Position numbers and translations under genes: made by a program. The notes under the pieces are model-generated. The model was given only the letters and a program-made list of their open reading frames with translations. It did not search any database and had not been told where the DNA came from. Below, in pieces: positions 17,763-27,699 of a DNA stretch of 64,000 bases. Each line of letters starts with the position of its first letter. The stretch's first letter is position 1. The stretch spans positions 1,922,001 to 1,986,000 of the forward strand of contig CP185379.1 in NCBI GenBank assembly GCA_049177215.1, written 5' to 3'. This DNA comes from Pollutiaquabacter aromativorans. GTDB lineage: Bacteria > Bacteroidota > Bacteroidia > AKYH767-A > 2013-40CM-41-45.

Positions 17763-19148
17763 ATGGCCTCACCTCCCAACCACCGCAAACTCTCCCTCTT
17801 CGACTCCACCGCCATCATCACCGGTTCGATGATCGGCTCCGGAATTTTCATCGTATCGGCCGAGATCTCCCGACAAGTGCACTACCCCGGCATGTTACTC
17901 CTGGCCTGGGCGGTCACGGCTGTCATCACCATCCTGGGCGCCCTCAGTTACGGCGAGTTGGCTGCAGCCATGCCTAAGGCCGGCGGGCAGTACATCTACC
18001 TTAAAGAAGCGTTCGGACCACTGTACGGGTTCCTCTATGGCTGGACCCTGTTTTCCGTTATTCAGACGGGAACCATAGCAGCAGTAGGTGTCGCCTTCGC
18101 CAAATTCACCGGTGTGTTCTTTCCGGAAATCGGTCCAGAACGATTGGTGTTCGCGATGGGCAACTTCGCGATCAATACCCAACAACTCCTGGCAGTGGGC
18201 GTCATCGTATTGCTGACGCTCTACAATTTCAGAGAAGTGAAATCCGGTGCTTTTCTTCAAAACATCTTTACTGTCTCCAAAGTTGCCGCACTCATCCTGC
18301 TGGTTGTACTCGGCTTCTACTTTGGCATGAAAGGACTCGGCGACTGGTCGAATTTCAGCCCTGCTTTTCCGGATGTCATGACCTTGGCGACAATCGGCGT
18401 TTTCGGTGCCGCCATGACCGGCTCGCTTTTTTCGGCGGACGCATGGAACAACATCACCTACACGGCGGGAGAAGTGGATCGTCCGCAGCGTAACCTGCCG
18501 CTCTCGCTATTTCTTGGCACCAGCATCGTGTTGGTGCTCTACTTCCTGGCAAACATGGCCTACATCTACGTTTTGCCCATGGAGAAGATCCAGACTGCGG
18601 ACAACGACCGGGTAGGGACGCTGCTCTTTGAAACCATTCTTGGGGAAAATGGCAAGTACTTCATGGCCGCGATGATCATGGTCTCGACCTTCGGCTGCCT
18701 GAACGGTATCATCTTCACGGCAGGTCGTGTTTATTACGCGATGGCGCGCGACGGCTACTTCTTTCCCAGCGCCGCCAAATTGAATAAGAACCATGTACCG
18801 GCGAACAGCCTGGCCATCCAATGCCTCTGGGCATGTCTGTTGTGTTTTTCGGGAACGTATGGTGATCTGCTCAATTACATCATGTTCGCCGTGATGCTTT
18901 TCTACGTGCTGACCATTGCCGGCTTATTCGTGCTCCGTAAGAAACGGCCGGAAATGGAACGACCGTATAAGGCCTTCGGTTATCCCGTGTTACCCGCGAT
19001 CTATATCCTGCTGGCCGCGCTGGTGGCCCTGGACATGCTGATCTATCAGACCTCCGCCAGCCTCTATGGCCTGGTCATCATCTTGCTGGGCATTCCTGTT
19101 TATGCCTTTCTCCAAAGCAAACAGCAGAAAAACGGCCGCCTTTCCTGA
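17763..19148 (+). CDS. APC-superfamily amino acid permease
   Basis: A 461-residue inner-membrane transporter with about twelve membrane segments. The first helix carries the APC substrate motif TGSMIGSGIFIVSAEIS, followed by the conserved YLKEAFGPLYGFLYGW block. The ATG at 17763 (MASPPNHRKLSLFD) is preferred over an upstream GTG/ATG extension that lacks conservation. It resembles LAT-like exchangers or basic amino acid antiporters; the substrate is not predictable. The next gene follows after two bases. Confidence 0.88.
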   Translation: MASPPNHRKLSLFDSTAIITGSMIGSGIFIVSAEISRQVHYPGMLLLAWAVTAVITILGALSYGELAAAMPKAGGQYIYLKEAFGPLYGFLYGWTLFSVIQTGTIAAVGVAFAKFTGVFFPEIGPERLVFAMGNFAINTQQLLAVGVIVLLTLYNFREVKSGAFLQNIFTVSKVAALILLVVLGFYFGMKGLGDWSNFSPAFPDVMTLATIGVFGAAMTGSLFSADAWNNITYTAGEVDRPQRNLPLSLFLGTSIVLVLYFLANMAYIYVLPMEKIQTADNDRVGTLLFETILGENGKYFMAAMIMVSTFGCLNGIIFTAGRVYYAMARDGYFFPSAAKLNKNHVPANSLAIQCLWACLLCFSGTYGDLLNYIMFAVMLFYVLTIAGLFVLRKKRPEMERPYKAFGYPVLPAIYILLAALVALDMLIYQTSASLYGLVIILLGIPVYAFLQSKQQKNGRLS

Positions 19149-19150
19149 CC

Positions 19151-19690
19151 ATGCGCATCCTGTTCGGTTTCACCCTCGCCTGCGTTGTTTCTTCTTGTGC
19201 CTGGACCGATCACTCACCGGAGAACGGTTGGTATGAGGAGAATTTCGACAACCTCAATCATTGGAAAAAAGATGCCGTGATTTCATCCAATCAATGGCGT
19301 AGCGGAATGTATGCGACCTACGCGGACAGCGCTCACCCGGTCAGTGAGTCATTCACCATGCACTTCAACGAAGTTCGCTTTCATCATTACACGGGCGTAA
19401 AGGCTACTGCCTGGGTCTTCAATCCTTCGAACGATACCAGCGGACAGGTCGTTCTCGAGGTGGTGGATATGCGGAGCGGCGAACCCGAACGCGTGCTTTC
19501 CGAACAAGTCATCCTTGGAACAGACTTCCGGGAGTTCAACAGTTGGGGTAAAGTACAATTGACGCTCGACTTCCCTACCCTACCGGGGCCCCACCAGGTG
19601 CTGCGTTTTTACCTTGCGTCCCTCAATTGCAGGAAATCATACATGGACGATGTCACCCTGGAATTCCAACGCGAACTCATCCATCGCTGA
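19151..19690 (+). CDS. Predicted lipoprotein of unknown function
   Basis: A 179-residue protein with a signal peptide and lipobox (VVSSC, Cys at residue 16). The rest looks like a beta-sandwich, carbohydrate-binding-module-like shape (ENFDNLNHWKKDAV, then WVFNPSNDTSGQVVLEVVD and KSYMDDVTLEF), a type often seen in surface or periplasmic binding proteins. It follows the permease by two bases, so it is probably cotranscribed. No family name is recognised. It converges on the GT-C gene 5 bases away. Confidence 0.6.
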   Translation: MRILFGFTLACVVSSCAWTDHSPENGWYEENFDNLNHWKKDAVISSNQWRSGMYATYADSAHPVSESFTMHFNEVRFHHYTGVKATAWVFNPSNDTSGQVVLEVVDMRSGEPERVLSEQVILGTDFREFNSWGKVQLTLDFPTLPGPHQVLRFYLASLNCRKSYMDDVTLEFQRELIHR

Positions 19691-19695
19691 ACTCG

Positions 19696-20916
19696 TCAAA
19701 ACCCGGTACGCACCGCTGATTTTTTCGGCATCCACAAGCGCACGAGTACGCTGACCAGTACGATCAGGTACAGCACTGCCACGGCAGGGGGACTCGACAG
19801 GATCGTGGGTACTCCGTTTAGAAAGTGTGGCAATGCACGTTCGTTGTTCAGCAGGTAGGCCATGGAAAAGACTCCGAACAGCCACCACCACCGGGACTGA
19901 AGCGCGATGAAGGCGATGAAGTAGAAGGCTGGAAACGTATAGCGTTCGTGCATCTGCGTGCTGAAGAAGAAAAATGCAAGAACCGACAAGCCGAGCAAAC
20001 CGGCTGCATCTTCCAGATCATACGTCACCATCTGGCCTTTCCAGCGCTTATAGAGTACCAAGAGCAGTGGGAAGAAAACCAACAGCAGCGTCGCAGCCGT
20101 CATGATCAGCCCCCAGGTCTTGTAAGTCAATCCCATCCAGGTATTGAAGTCACCGGTCAGCCGCAGGTTCCCACTCATGCTGAGGTACCAGAAGTTATCG
20201 GCATAGAGAGAAAGATAGGAGTAGCGACCGCCCAGGGAATCGACCACTTCCCATAGTCGCCCCATACTTTTCGACACGATGAACGGAGCCAGGATCACCA
20301 GTTGCATCGCCACCAGGATGGCCAGGCCGCGCAGTATTTTTCTCCAATCCGGTTTTAATCCGGACGCGTAGACAAAAAGCAACACCATGGCCGGCAGGAA
20401 CAGGATCGCCTGGAACTTGAAGTTCAGCGCCAACAGGTAGCTGATGGCCGAAAGCAGATATCGCCTTTTATGCAGGAAAATGAATGATCCGAAGACAAGG
20501 GCGGAAAAGACCGTATCGAATTGCCCCCACACCAGGGTGTTGTGCAGGAAGGCCGGATTCAGTAAGAGCACCAACAACAAAGCATGTTGCTGCCAGCGCA
20601 CGCGCGCACACGACGCCAGCAGGAAGGCACCAACAAGGTCACCCAACAAGGTGATTCTCTTGAGCTGATAAATGTGAGCAGCCAGGTCCTCTTTGCTGTC
20701 AAAGAACAGCGAGAAGAGTTTTAACTGATATAGGTGTCCCGGAAAGTAATTGGTACCCGACTCATAACTGTGCCGAAACCCTTTTTCAAGGTAGTAAGCG
20801 GCCCAATCTGACCAGCACTGATTATCGTAGACGTGGCCGCAGTCGGGAACAAGAACAAAATAGATAGCATATAAGAAAAGACCCAGCGCTATGGTCGAAG
20901 GATGAAGCTTGTACAT
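19696..20916 (-). CDS. Integral membrane glycosyltransferase-like protein (GT-C, mannosyltransferase-like)
   Basis: A 406-residue protein from the ATG at 20916, with about ten membrane segments. An early luminal loop holds DCGHVYDNQCWSDWAAYY, with acidic residues where GT-C enzymes place their catalytic Asp. The block LLNPAFLHNTLVWGQFDTVF resembles the WGQxD motif common in ALG/PIG-M-like and bacterial GT-C proteins. It probably transfers a sugar from a polyprenyl donor outside the inner membrane. It is downstream of gldJ but separated from it by a strong terminator. Confidence 0.6.
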   Translation of the reverse strand: MYKLHPSTIALGLFLYAIYFVLVPDCGHVYDNQCWSDWAAYYLEKGFRHSYESGTNYFPGHLYQLKLFSLFFDSKEDLAAHIYQLKRITLLGDLVGAFLLASCARVRWQQHALLLVLLLNPAFLHNTLVWGQFDTVFSALVFGSFIFLHKRRYLLSAISYLLALNFKFQAILFLPAMVLLFVYASGLKPDWRKILRGLAILVAMQLVILAPFIVSKSMGRLWEVVDSLGGRYSYLSLYADNFWYLSMSGNLRLTGDFNTWMGLTYKTWGLIMTAATLLLVFFPLLLVLYKRWKGQMVTYDLEDAAGLLGLSVLAFFFFSTQMHERYTFPAFYFIAFIALQSRWWWLFGVFSMAYLLNNERALPHFLNGVPTILSSPPAVAVLYLIVLVSVLVRLWMPKKSAVRTGF

Positions 20917-20976
20917 CGTGGGAGCGCGGAAGCTCTGGGCGGCCAATACTTGGCGATTTACCCGGCGAGCAAAAAT

Positions 20977-21006
20977 AAAGAACCCCGCGGATTGGCGGGG
21001 TTCTTT
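20977..21006 (-). terminator. Intrinsic terminator after gldJ
   Basis: A perfect 12-bp stem (arms 20977-20988 and 20995-21006, AAAGAACCCCGC and its complement) with a 6-base loop begins 12 bases after the gldJ stop codon. On the minus strand it is followed by a T-rich stretch (TATTTTT). It ends the porP-gldJ transcript. Confidence 0.85.
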
Positions 21007-21017
21007 GCTTCGATTTC

Positions 21018-22472
21018 TTATCGCTTCAGTTTCGTTTTCGGCTTGGCGCCTAATCCGACCGGGCTGCCTACGCGCACCATGGCGCAGCGGAAGCCGATGT
21101 CGTCGGTGGACTGATTCTCGTCGAGGAACCGGCGGGTACCGGGCGACATCCAGTAAGCGCGATCTTTCCAGGAGCCGCCTTTGTAAACGCGGGCCTTGTC
21201 ATTCACCATACTGGTAGCGCCGTAGTCGTACTTGATATACTCCGCCTCATCCGCATCGAGGTAGTTGATGTTGTCGGCTTTGGTATAGTTGCGACGGTCA
21301 ACGTTTTCTTCTTCCGTAACATCGCGCATGGGAACACGGCCCAGGCTGTCCTTCTCCACGATCGTTCCTTCCTCATCGCGGATCTGTGTCTTGAACACGT
21401 TACCACGATACGGGTTGAAGTCGGCCTTGTCTTCCGGCGAGAGCGGACGATAAACGTCCATCACCCACTCATTCACGTTACCGGCCATGCAGTACAGGCC
21501 AAAGTCGTTGGGCCAGTAGGATTGTACAGGAGCCGGGCGGTCCGCATTATCATTCAGGAAGCCGGCGGTACCCATCTGGTCACCGCGACCGCGCTTGTAG
21601 TTGGCCATCATCTGGCCTTTGTACTTCTCGTCCTTATTACGCACGATGTGTCCGTTCCAGGGATACTGGCGACGATCCGTTACACGCTCATATACCGTGT
21701 TGCCGATCTGCGACAAAGCGGCGTATTCCCACTCCGCCTCGGTGGGGAGGCGGTAGCGGGGAAGCAGAATGCCGTCTTCCATGCGGACCTTACGGGTACC
21801 ATTGGAACCGGAGCTGGGATTGAGGTCCATCAGATCGGACTTCACCAAACCTTCGTATTGACCGGCCAGATAAGAGTCAGAGTTGAAGTTGTCTTCGTTG
21901 ATCTGGTTCGGGTTGACACGCAAAATACCTTCGCGGATCAGGATCTGTTCGTTGACCCGGTCGGTACGCCAGTTACAGAAGTCATTGGCTTGCAGCCAAT
22001 TGACACCAACCACCGGATACTGCTGATAGGCAGGGTGACGCAGGTAGAGCTCGATCATGGGTTCGTTGTAACCCACTTTATCGCGCCAAACCAGCGTATC
22101 GGGAAGCGCCTTCTTGTAAACTTCGGGATAGTCGGCAGAGAATACGCGGGAAGTCCAATACAGGTACTCCAGGTAGTGGATGTTGGCCACCTCTGTTTCG
22201 TCCATGTAGAAGGAACTGACCGTAACGCGACGTGGAATGTTGTTCCAGTCGATCGTGACGTCCTGTTCCGTACGGCCCATGGTGAAGGTACCGCCCTCCA
22301 CCAGAACCAGTCCCGGTCCGGTTTCCTGCTCATCGTAGGGAACCACTTCGAAACCACCGTTTTTGGGGTCGTTGTAATTCCAACCGGTAACGGAGGATTT
22401 CTCCTTTCCGCAGGAAGTCAGTAGAAGGGCTCCCGCGACGAGGCCGATTGAACTCCGAATGAGGTTTTTCAT
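21018..22472 (-). CDS. gldJ: Gliding motility lipoprotein GldJ (SUMF1/formylglycine-generating-like)
   Basis: A structural lipoprotein of the gliding/type IX secretion machinery at the outer membrane. From the ATG at 22472 it has 484 residues with a lipobox LLLTSC (C21). The segment NYNDPKNGGFEVVPYDEQETG just after the lipobox is characteristic of GldJ and separates it from GldK. The SUMF1 fold follows: FTMGRTEQD, SFYMDETEVANIHYLEYL, LPTEAEWEYAA, GNVNEWVMDVYRPL and a C-terminal KGGSWKDRAYW...RFLDENQSTDDIGFRC. The enzymatic residues of true formylglycine enzymes are not expected to be active here. It follows porP by 71 bases. Confidence 0.9.
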   Translation of the reverse strand: MKNLIRSSIGLVAGALLLTSCGKEKSSVTGWNYNDPKNGGFEVVPYDEQETGPGLVLVEGGTFTMGRTEQDVTIDWNNIPRRVTVSSFYMDETEVANIHYLEYLYWTSRVFSADYPEVYKKALPDTLVWRDKVGYNEPMIELYLRHPAYQQYPVVGVNWLQANDFCNWRTDRVNEQILIREGILRVNPNQINEDNFNSDSYLAGQYEGLVKSDLMDLNPSSGSNGTRKVRMEDGILLPRYRLPTEAEWEYAALSQIGNTVYERVTDRRQYPWNGHIVRNKDEKYKGQMMANYKRGRGDQMGTAGFLNDNADRPAPVQSYWPNDFGLYCMAGNVNEWVMDVYRPLSPEDKADFNPYRGNVFKTQIRDEEGTIVEKDSLGRVPMRDVTEEENVDRRNYTKADNINYLDADEAEYIKYDYGATSMVNDKARVYKGGSWKDRAYWMSPGTRRFLDENQSTDDIGFRCAMVRVGSPVGLGAKPKTKLKR

Positions 22473-22543
22473 CCGCTTTTTGGTTTGAATAGATGGTGCT
22501 CTAACGAGCGCCAAAAGTATTTATTTTCTTCGATTTAAGGCAA

Positions 22544-23500
22544 TCAGAAGGCCGGACATTTGATGGTCCGGAACCGCTTCTTTTTGGGGTGACAGCCGAA
22601 CTGCAAACCCAGGGAAATTTCGTGAGAACCGGCTGAAGCATTGTAGAGCTTCGAGGTGGTCACATCATAACTGTATCCGAATTTGAAGATCCCCTGCTGC
22701 AATCCCACCAAGGCAATGAAGGAGTCGCTTCCACGATACCAGAGTCCGCCAACCAGCGGTGCTTTGGCTATGTAGAATCCGACATTATACTGCTGGAAGT
22801 CGCGTTGTTTCTGGTACAGGAAATTCGGCGATATGTACGTAGTGCCATCGCGGTTACCGGCGATCGGGATGATCGCACCGGCATGGGCGGTGATCTTCAT
22901 CGGTAATTTTGAACCGGGAGCTTCGGTGATGAAGAATTCCTGGGGTTCCGTCATGTGGTGAACGGCCACTCCCCCATAATACCGATTACTGTAGGCTACG
23001 ATACCACTGGAAAAATCCCAGAAATTCCTTGTTTCGTTCGGGCGCTGTTCCTGCGTCTCATAAATGAACCCATAACGCGGGTCGATCATATCACCGAACG
23101 TCAGTTTATTCCAATCCACGCGCTTCTGCGCGTATGTGCCTTGCAGTCCCAGGCGGATCGAGAATTCGCGGGTGACATTGAGCTGGTAGGAATAGATACC
23201 GGAAACATTCGTGGTTGTCAGGGTTGATTCGCCGGCTTTGTCCTGCAACACCAACAAGCCCAATCCACCGATCGGATCAACATGCTGGTCGTAGGACGCC
23301 GTGTAGGTAACGAACGTACCGGTCAAGGCCGGCCATTGGTTACGGTAATTGAGGCAAACCCGCGGACAGCGCTGAGCACCGGCAAATGCCGGATTAAGGT
23401 ACAGCGGATTGGCATAGAATTGCGTGAATTGCGGATCCTGAGCCATTGCTGCCCCTGAAATCAGGACGAAAAAGAAAGACAGGACCTTTCGGAGCTGCAT
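22544..23500 (-). CDS. Type IX secretion system membrane protein, PorP/SprF family
   Basis: An outer-membrane barrel protein of 318 residues with a signal peptide ending GAAMA and a mature start QDPQFTQFYANPLYLNPAFAGAQ, which is the family signature. PorP/SprF proteins hold partners (PorE or SprB-like adhesins) in the outer membrane. Several paralogues are usual in gliding species, so calling it the core PorP or an SprF paralogue is not possible here. It is the first gene of the leftward operon with gldJ. Confidence 0.88.
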   Translation of the reverse strand: MQLRKVLSFFFVLISGAAMAQDPQFTQFYANPLYLNPAFAGAQRCPRVCLNYRNQWPALTGTFVTYTASYDQHVDPIGGLGLLVLQDKAGESTLTTTNVSGIYSYQLNVTREFSIRLGLQGTYAQKRVDWNKLTFGDMIDPRYGFIYETQEQRPNETRNFWDFSSGIVAYSNRYYGGVAVHHMTEPQEFFITEAPGSKLPMKITAHAGAIIPIAGNRDGTTYISPNFLYQKQRDFQQYNVGFYIAKAPLVGGLWYRGSDSFIALVGLQQGIFKFGYSYDVTTSKLYNASAGSHEISLGLQFGCHPKKKRFRTIKCPAF

Positions 23501-23717
23501 AGTTGGTCAGAGTGTATTAGCGCATCATACGGCCTGAAAGATACATGGTTTCAAGCGGCCAGATCGTTCAACCGTGCGCACTAATACGTACCGTAAGATT
23601 TTGTACAATTTTAATAATTTTAAACGGATCAACTACGAATCTGACGGAATAATTCAACCAATTACCGACATCCTCATTCCTGCTGATCTGATGCTTTCTC
23701 CGGCAACCAAATTGGGA

Positions 23718-23725
23718 TAAATTTG
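23718..23725 (+). promoter_or_regulatory. Candidate -7 promoter element of porU
   Basis: TAAATTTG matches the Bacteroidota -7 consensus TAnnTTTG exactly, 61 bases before the porU ATG. No good TTTG element sits at the usual distance upstream. The 286-base gap 23501-23786 is AT-rich around 23595-23630 and serves the divergent porP and porU operons. On the other strand a weaker TATCTTTC (23536-23543) may serve porP. Confidence 0.4.
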
Positions 23726-23786
23726 TTGATTACAATATTGTAAGCCGGACCACGTTTTGAGACGATCCGGTCGACACATCCTTCCT

Positions 23787-26700
23787 ATGCCCACTTTCTT
23801 CTCCCGTACTTGCCTGCTCCTGGTTTTACTGGCATGCCGGCTTGCTCCCGCCTCCGCACAGCAGGATAAAAAGAGCAGCTCGACCCGTTCACTTCAATGG
23901 ACTGCACCTTTCCAAAAACAGACCAGCGAAGATTCGTTTTTCCGATCCCTCCAATTTGAAGGATGTCATATGAACGAATCCATGCTGCCGGAATACGTAG
24001 AGCGCGTGGAGCTTCCGGCAGGTTACAATTCCTGTACTGCTTCCATCGTGGCCGTGCAAACCGAACCCATTCAGGACATCAGCCTTCTGCCAGCCGATGC
24101 TGCGATCAAATCGGAATTCGAGGTAAGTACGCTGATCGGATTCCGAAAGAAGCAGCCGGTCGCCACGGTGCGCGTTGTACCGATTCGCAAATCGGGTTCC
24201 GGCTACGAGCGCCTGGTCCGGTTCCAGTTGCAAGTGACACCCTCTGTAAGCCCGCAACGCACCACATCGCGCGCCTACTCGACCAATAGCGTACTTGCAA
24301 GCGGGAGCTGGTTCCGCATCGCCACCACGCAACAGGGTGTACACAAAATGACCTACCAGTTCCTAAAAGACCTTGGCATCGACGTGGATAACATCGACCC
24401 GCGCCGGCTGAGAATCTATGGGAACGGCGGCGGTCAGCTACCCTTCAACAACTCCAAGTTCCGGTACGACGACTTACAGGAAAATGCCATCCTGGTGCAA
24501 GGTGAGAATGACGGAGTTTTTGACAATACCGATTTCGTCCTCTTCTTCGCCACCGCTCAGACACGCTGGAAGTATGATGGGACCGGTGAAACCTTTAGCC
24601 ACCAGTTGAACGGATATTCGGATTCGACGTATTACTTTATCACGACGGACCTTGGTTCCGGCAAACGGATCCAGCACCTCGCGGAAGCATCGGGAACCCC
24701 TAACCAGACCGTTTCCACCTATAACGATTATCAGTTCATCGAGTCAGAACTGGTGAACCTGCTCAAGTCGGGACGTGAATGGTACGGCGAGAGCCTGGAT
24801 AATCTTAACAGCAGCCGTTCCTACAACTTTTCATTCCCGAACCTCGTCACCTCCGAGCAGGCAACGTTCCGGGCAAACATGATCGCCCGGGCGGTGAACG
24901 GCAGCAGTACCACCAACCGGGTATCCGCTTCGCTATCCGGGATAAGTCCAATTGTGACGTACTTCAATAACGTGGGCACCAGTCCACAGGATAATTACGC
25001 ATTGCCGATCTCCTTCAATCAAGCTTTCCTTCCCTCCTCCTCTACTATCTCCGCTTCCATCTCCTTCAGCTCTTCGGACCCCAATGCGCTCGGTTGGGTG
25101 AACTATCTGGAGATGAACGCCCGCTGCCAACTCACGGCAACCGGTCGTGGAACGCAAATGGGCTTCCGGGATGTCCGGTCTGTCGGCACCGGCAACATCA
25201 CTGAATTCAACCTCACATCTGTCACGAATTCTCACCAGGTCTGGGACATTACGGATCCGCTCAATGTCGCGATCCAGGATCACCGTTTTCTGGGTAATCA
25301 GATTCTCTTCACTACCGAAACATCCGTCCTGAAGGAATTCCAGTTGCTGGACGGCGTCAATTACCTGGTACCCGTCAAGGCAGGCGGTATCGCGAACCAG
25401 AACCTGCATGCCTTGCCTCAGGCCGGCATGATCATCGTCGCTCCGGAAGGGTTCTTGTCGACAGCCGACAAACTCGCCGATTATCACCGATCCCACGACG
25501 GATTGGTTGTCCATGTCGTAACCCCTCGTCAGATCTTCAACGAGTTTTCCTCCGGAGCACAGGACGTATCCGCGATCCGTGACTTCATGAAGATGTTTTA
25601 TGACCGCGCAACGAGTCCGGCTGACATGCCCCGGTATCTCTTATTATACGGAGACGCTTCGTACGACATGAAGTACCGGATCACCAACAACAGCAACATC
25701 GTTACGAGTTACCAGTCGGCCGGTTCGCTCAACCAGACCCAGACGTACATGTCGGATGACTTCTTCGGTCTTCTGGATGACACGGAAGGAGACTGGACCA
25801 GCGGCGAGATCGTTGACATGGCCGTGGGCAGGTTGCCCGTGCGTACCGCGACGGAAGCGGAAGCGATGCTGAACAAGATCCTCCGGTATGGCGGTGGCGA
25901 CGATCCGGCAATAGTCCTTGGCGACTGGCGCAACACGATCACCTTTGTCGGGGACGACCAGGACAGCAATACGCATTTCAAGCAGTCGGATACCCTCGCC
26001 GTTCGTAACGATCGCAACGAACCGGTTTACAACATCGACAAGATTTATCTGGACGCCTACAACCAGATCTCGACACCGGGAGGTCAGCGTTATCCGGATG
26101 CCCAGCAGGCGATCATTGACCGGGTGCAACGCGGCACGCTGTTGCTGACCTATATCGGTCATGGTGGTGAAGTCGGCTGGGCGCACGAACGCATCCTGGA
26201 AGTTTCCGATATCAACGGGTGGACCAACTTCAACAAGCAGGCCGCCTTCCTTACTGCGACCTGCGAATTCACCAGGGTCGACGATCCGTCGCGCACCTCA
26301 GCCGGCGAATTGGTCATGCTGAACCCGAACGGCGGCGGCATTTGTCTGTTCACGACCTCCCGGCTCGCCTTCTCCAGTTCCAACAACAACCTGTGCCAGC
26401 GATTCTTTACCCATGTATTCACGCCGATCAACGGACGCATGCCGACGATGGGCGAAGTGTTTGAGCAAACCAAGATCGACGTTTACACGGATCCTTATGT
26501 GCGCAACTTCCTCCTCATCGGCGATCCGGCCCTGCGCATGGCGTATCCGCAGTACGAGGTAGTTACGAGTACGATCAACGGCGTTCCCGCCAACCTGCCT
26601 ACCGACACCCTGAAAGCCCTTAGCCGGATCACGGTCACCGGAGAAGTGCGTGGACTCAATGGAAGTCGGCTTACCTCGTTTAATGGCACACTCTACCCGA

Positions 26701-27647
26701 CCGTTTACGACAAGACGGAAACGATCTACACGCTGGGCAACGACATCAACGTAACGAACGACCCCAGTTTCCCCGCTCCGTTCCAGTTGAGAAAGAACGT
26801 GATCTTCCGCGGGAAGGTCAGCGTGACGAACGGCACTTTCTCCTTCACTTTCATTGTTCCGCGCGACATTCGTTTTCAATACGGCTACGGACGCATCAGT
26901 TACTATGCCCAGAACGGACAAACCGACGCGCATGGCTATAACAACGACATCGTGGTAGGCGGATACAATTCACTTGCTGCCGCGGATTCCAAAGGGCCGG
27001 AGATCCGGTTGTACATGAACGACGAGAAGTTCGTTCGCGGCGGCCTGACGGATGCCAATCCATACCTCTACGCGATCGTCAGCGACACCAGCGGAATCAA
27101 TACCATCGGCAACGGAATAGGTCACGACATGACCGCGGAGTTGAGCACCGAAACCAACAAGATCCACGTGCTCAACGACTATTTCGAAAGCGACCTCAAC
27201 AGCTACCAGAACGGAAAAGTCTATTACCCCTTTTCCGAACTGAGCCCGGGTCCGCACACGGTCACTTTCAAGGTCTGGGACGTTTACAACAACTCCAGCG
27301 AATCCAGTACCGATTTCATCGTGGCGGAATCGGCCGACCTGGCTTTGAGTCACGTACTCAATTATCCCAATCCGTTCACCACGCGAACCACGTTCATGTT
27401 CGAACACAACCGGCCGTACACCAACCTGGATGTCCAGGTTCAGGTATTCACGGTTTCCGGGAAATTGATAAAAACGATCAGCGGCAAAATATTCTCGACC
27501 GGTTATCGTTCCGATGACCTGCACTGGGATGGCCTCGACGACTTTGGCGACCGGATCGGTCGCGGAGTTTACGTTTACAAACTCCGGGTTCGCGCAAGCG
27601 ACGGTTCCTATGCGGATAAATTCGAAAAATTGGTGATTTTACGTTAA
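23787..27647 (+). CDS. porU: Type IX secretion sortase PorU (C25 gingipain-like peptidase)
   Basis: It removes the C-terminal sorting domain of cargo proteins at the cell surface and links them to anionic lipopolysaccharide. From the ATG at 23787 it has 1286 residues, typical of PorU, with a signal peptide (MPTFFSRTCLLLVLL...APASA). The C25 domain shows LLLYGDASYD, TYIGHGGEVGW with the catalytic His at about 792, and LTATCEFTR with the catalytic Cys at about 826. The protein ends in its own sorting-type/FlgD-like domain (LNYPNPFTTRTTFMFEH to KFEKLVILR). A TTG start 30 bases upstream is less likely. porV follows after 52 bases. Confidence 0.95.
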   Translation: MPTFFSRTCLLLVLLACRLAPASAQQDKKSSSTRSLQWTAPFQKQTSEDSFFRSLQFEGCHMNESMLPEYVERVELPAGYNSCTASIVAVQTEPIQDISLLPADAAIKSEFEVSTLIGFRKKQPVATVRVVPIRKSGSGYERLVRFQLQVTPSVSPQRTTSRAYSTNSVLASGSWFRIATTQQGVHKMTYQFLKDLGIDVDNIDPRRLRIYGNGGGQLPFNNSKFRYDDLQENAILVQGENDGVFDNTDFVLFFATAQTRWKYDGTGETFSHQLNGYSDSTYYFITTDLGSGKRIQHLAEASGTPNQTVSTYNDYQFIESELVNLLKSGREWYGESLDNLNSSRSYNFSFPNLVTSEQATFRANMIARAVNGSSTTNRVSASLSGISPIVTYFNNVGTSPQDNYALPISFNQAFLPSSSTISASISFSSSDPNALGWVNYLEMNARCQLTATGRGTQMGFRDVRSVGTGNITEFNLTSVTNSHQVWDITDPLNVAIQDHRFLGNQILFTTETSVLKEFQLLDGVNYLVPVKAGGIANQNLHALPQAGMIIVAPEGFLSTADKLADYHRSHDGLVVHVVTPRQIFNEFSSGAQDVSAIRDFMKMFYDRATSPADMPRYLLLYGDASYDMKYRITNNSNIVTSYQSAGSLNQTQTYMSDDFFGLLDDTEGDWTSGEIVDMAVGRLPVRTATEAEAMLNKILRYGGGDDPAIVLGDWRNTITFVGDDQDSNTHFKQSDTLAVRNDRNEPVYNIDKIYLDAYNQISTPGGQRYPDAQQAIIDRVQRGTLLLTYIGHGGEVGWAHERILEVSDINGWTNFNKQAAFLTATCEFTRVDDPSRTSAGELVMLNPNGGGICLFTTSRLAFSSSNNNLCQRFFTHVFTPINGRMPTMGEVFEQTKIDVYTDPYVRNFLLIGDPALRMAYPQYEVVTSTINGVPANLPTDTLKALSRITVTGEVRGLNGSRLTSFNGTLYPTVYDKTETIYTLGNDINVTNDPSFPAPFQLRKNVIFRGKVSVTNGTFSFTFIVPRDIRFQYGYGRISYYAQNGQTDAHGYNNDIVVGGYNSLAAADSKGPEIRLYMNDEKFVRGGLTDANPYLYAIVSDTSGINTIGNGIGHDMTAELSTETNKIHVLNDYFESDLNSYQNGKVYYPFSELSPGPHTVTFKVWDVYNNSSESSTDFIVAESADLALSHVLNYPNPFTTRTTFMFEHNRPYTNLDVQVQVFTVSGKLIKTISGKIFSTGYRSDDLHWDGLDDFGDRIGRGVYVYKLRVRASDGSYADKFEKLVILR

Positions 27648-27671
27648 GGAACCATTTTGGGTACCAGCACG

Positions 27672-27679
27672 TATATTTG
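27672..27679 (+). promoter_or_regulatory. Candidate -7 promoter element of porV
   Basis: TATATTTG, an exact TAnnTTTG match, lies 20 bases before the porV ATG and 24 bases after the porU stop. No TTTG at 19-21 bases upstream was found, so this would be a weak or activator-dependent internal promoter giving extra porV transcript. Confidence 0.4.
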
Positions 27680-27699
27680 CCGACCCTTACACTGAACTC

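Noticed and set aside
21522..22424. 300-residue open frame opposite gldJ
   Set aside because: Translation is a Val/His/Gly-rich shadow of the gldJ reading frame; gldJ has unmistakable family motifs.
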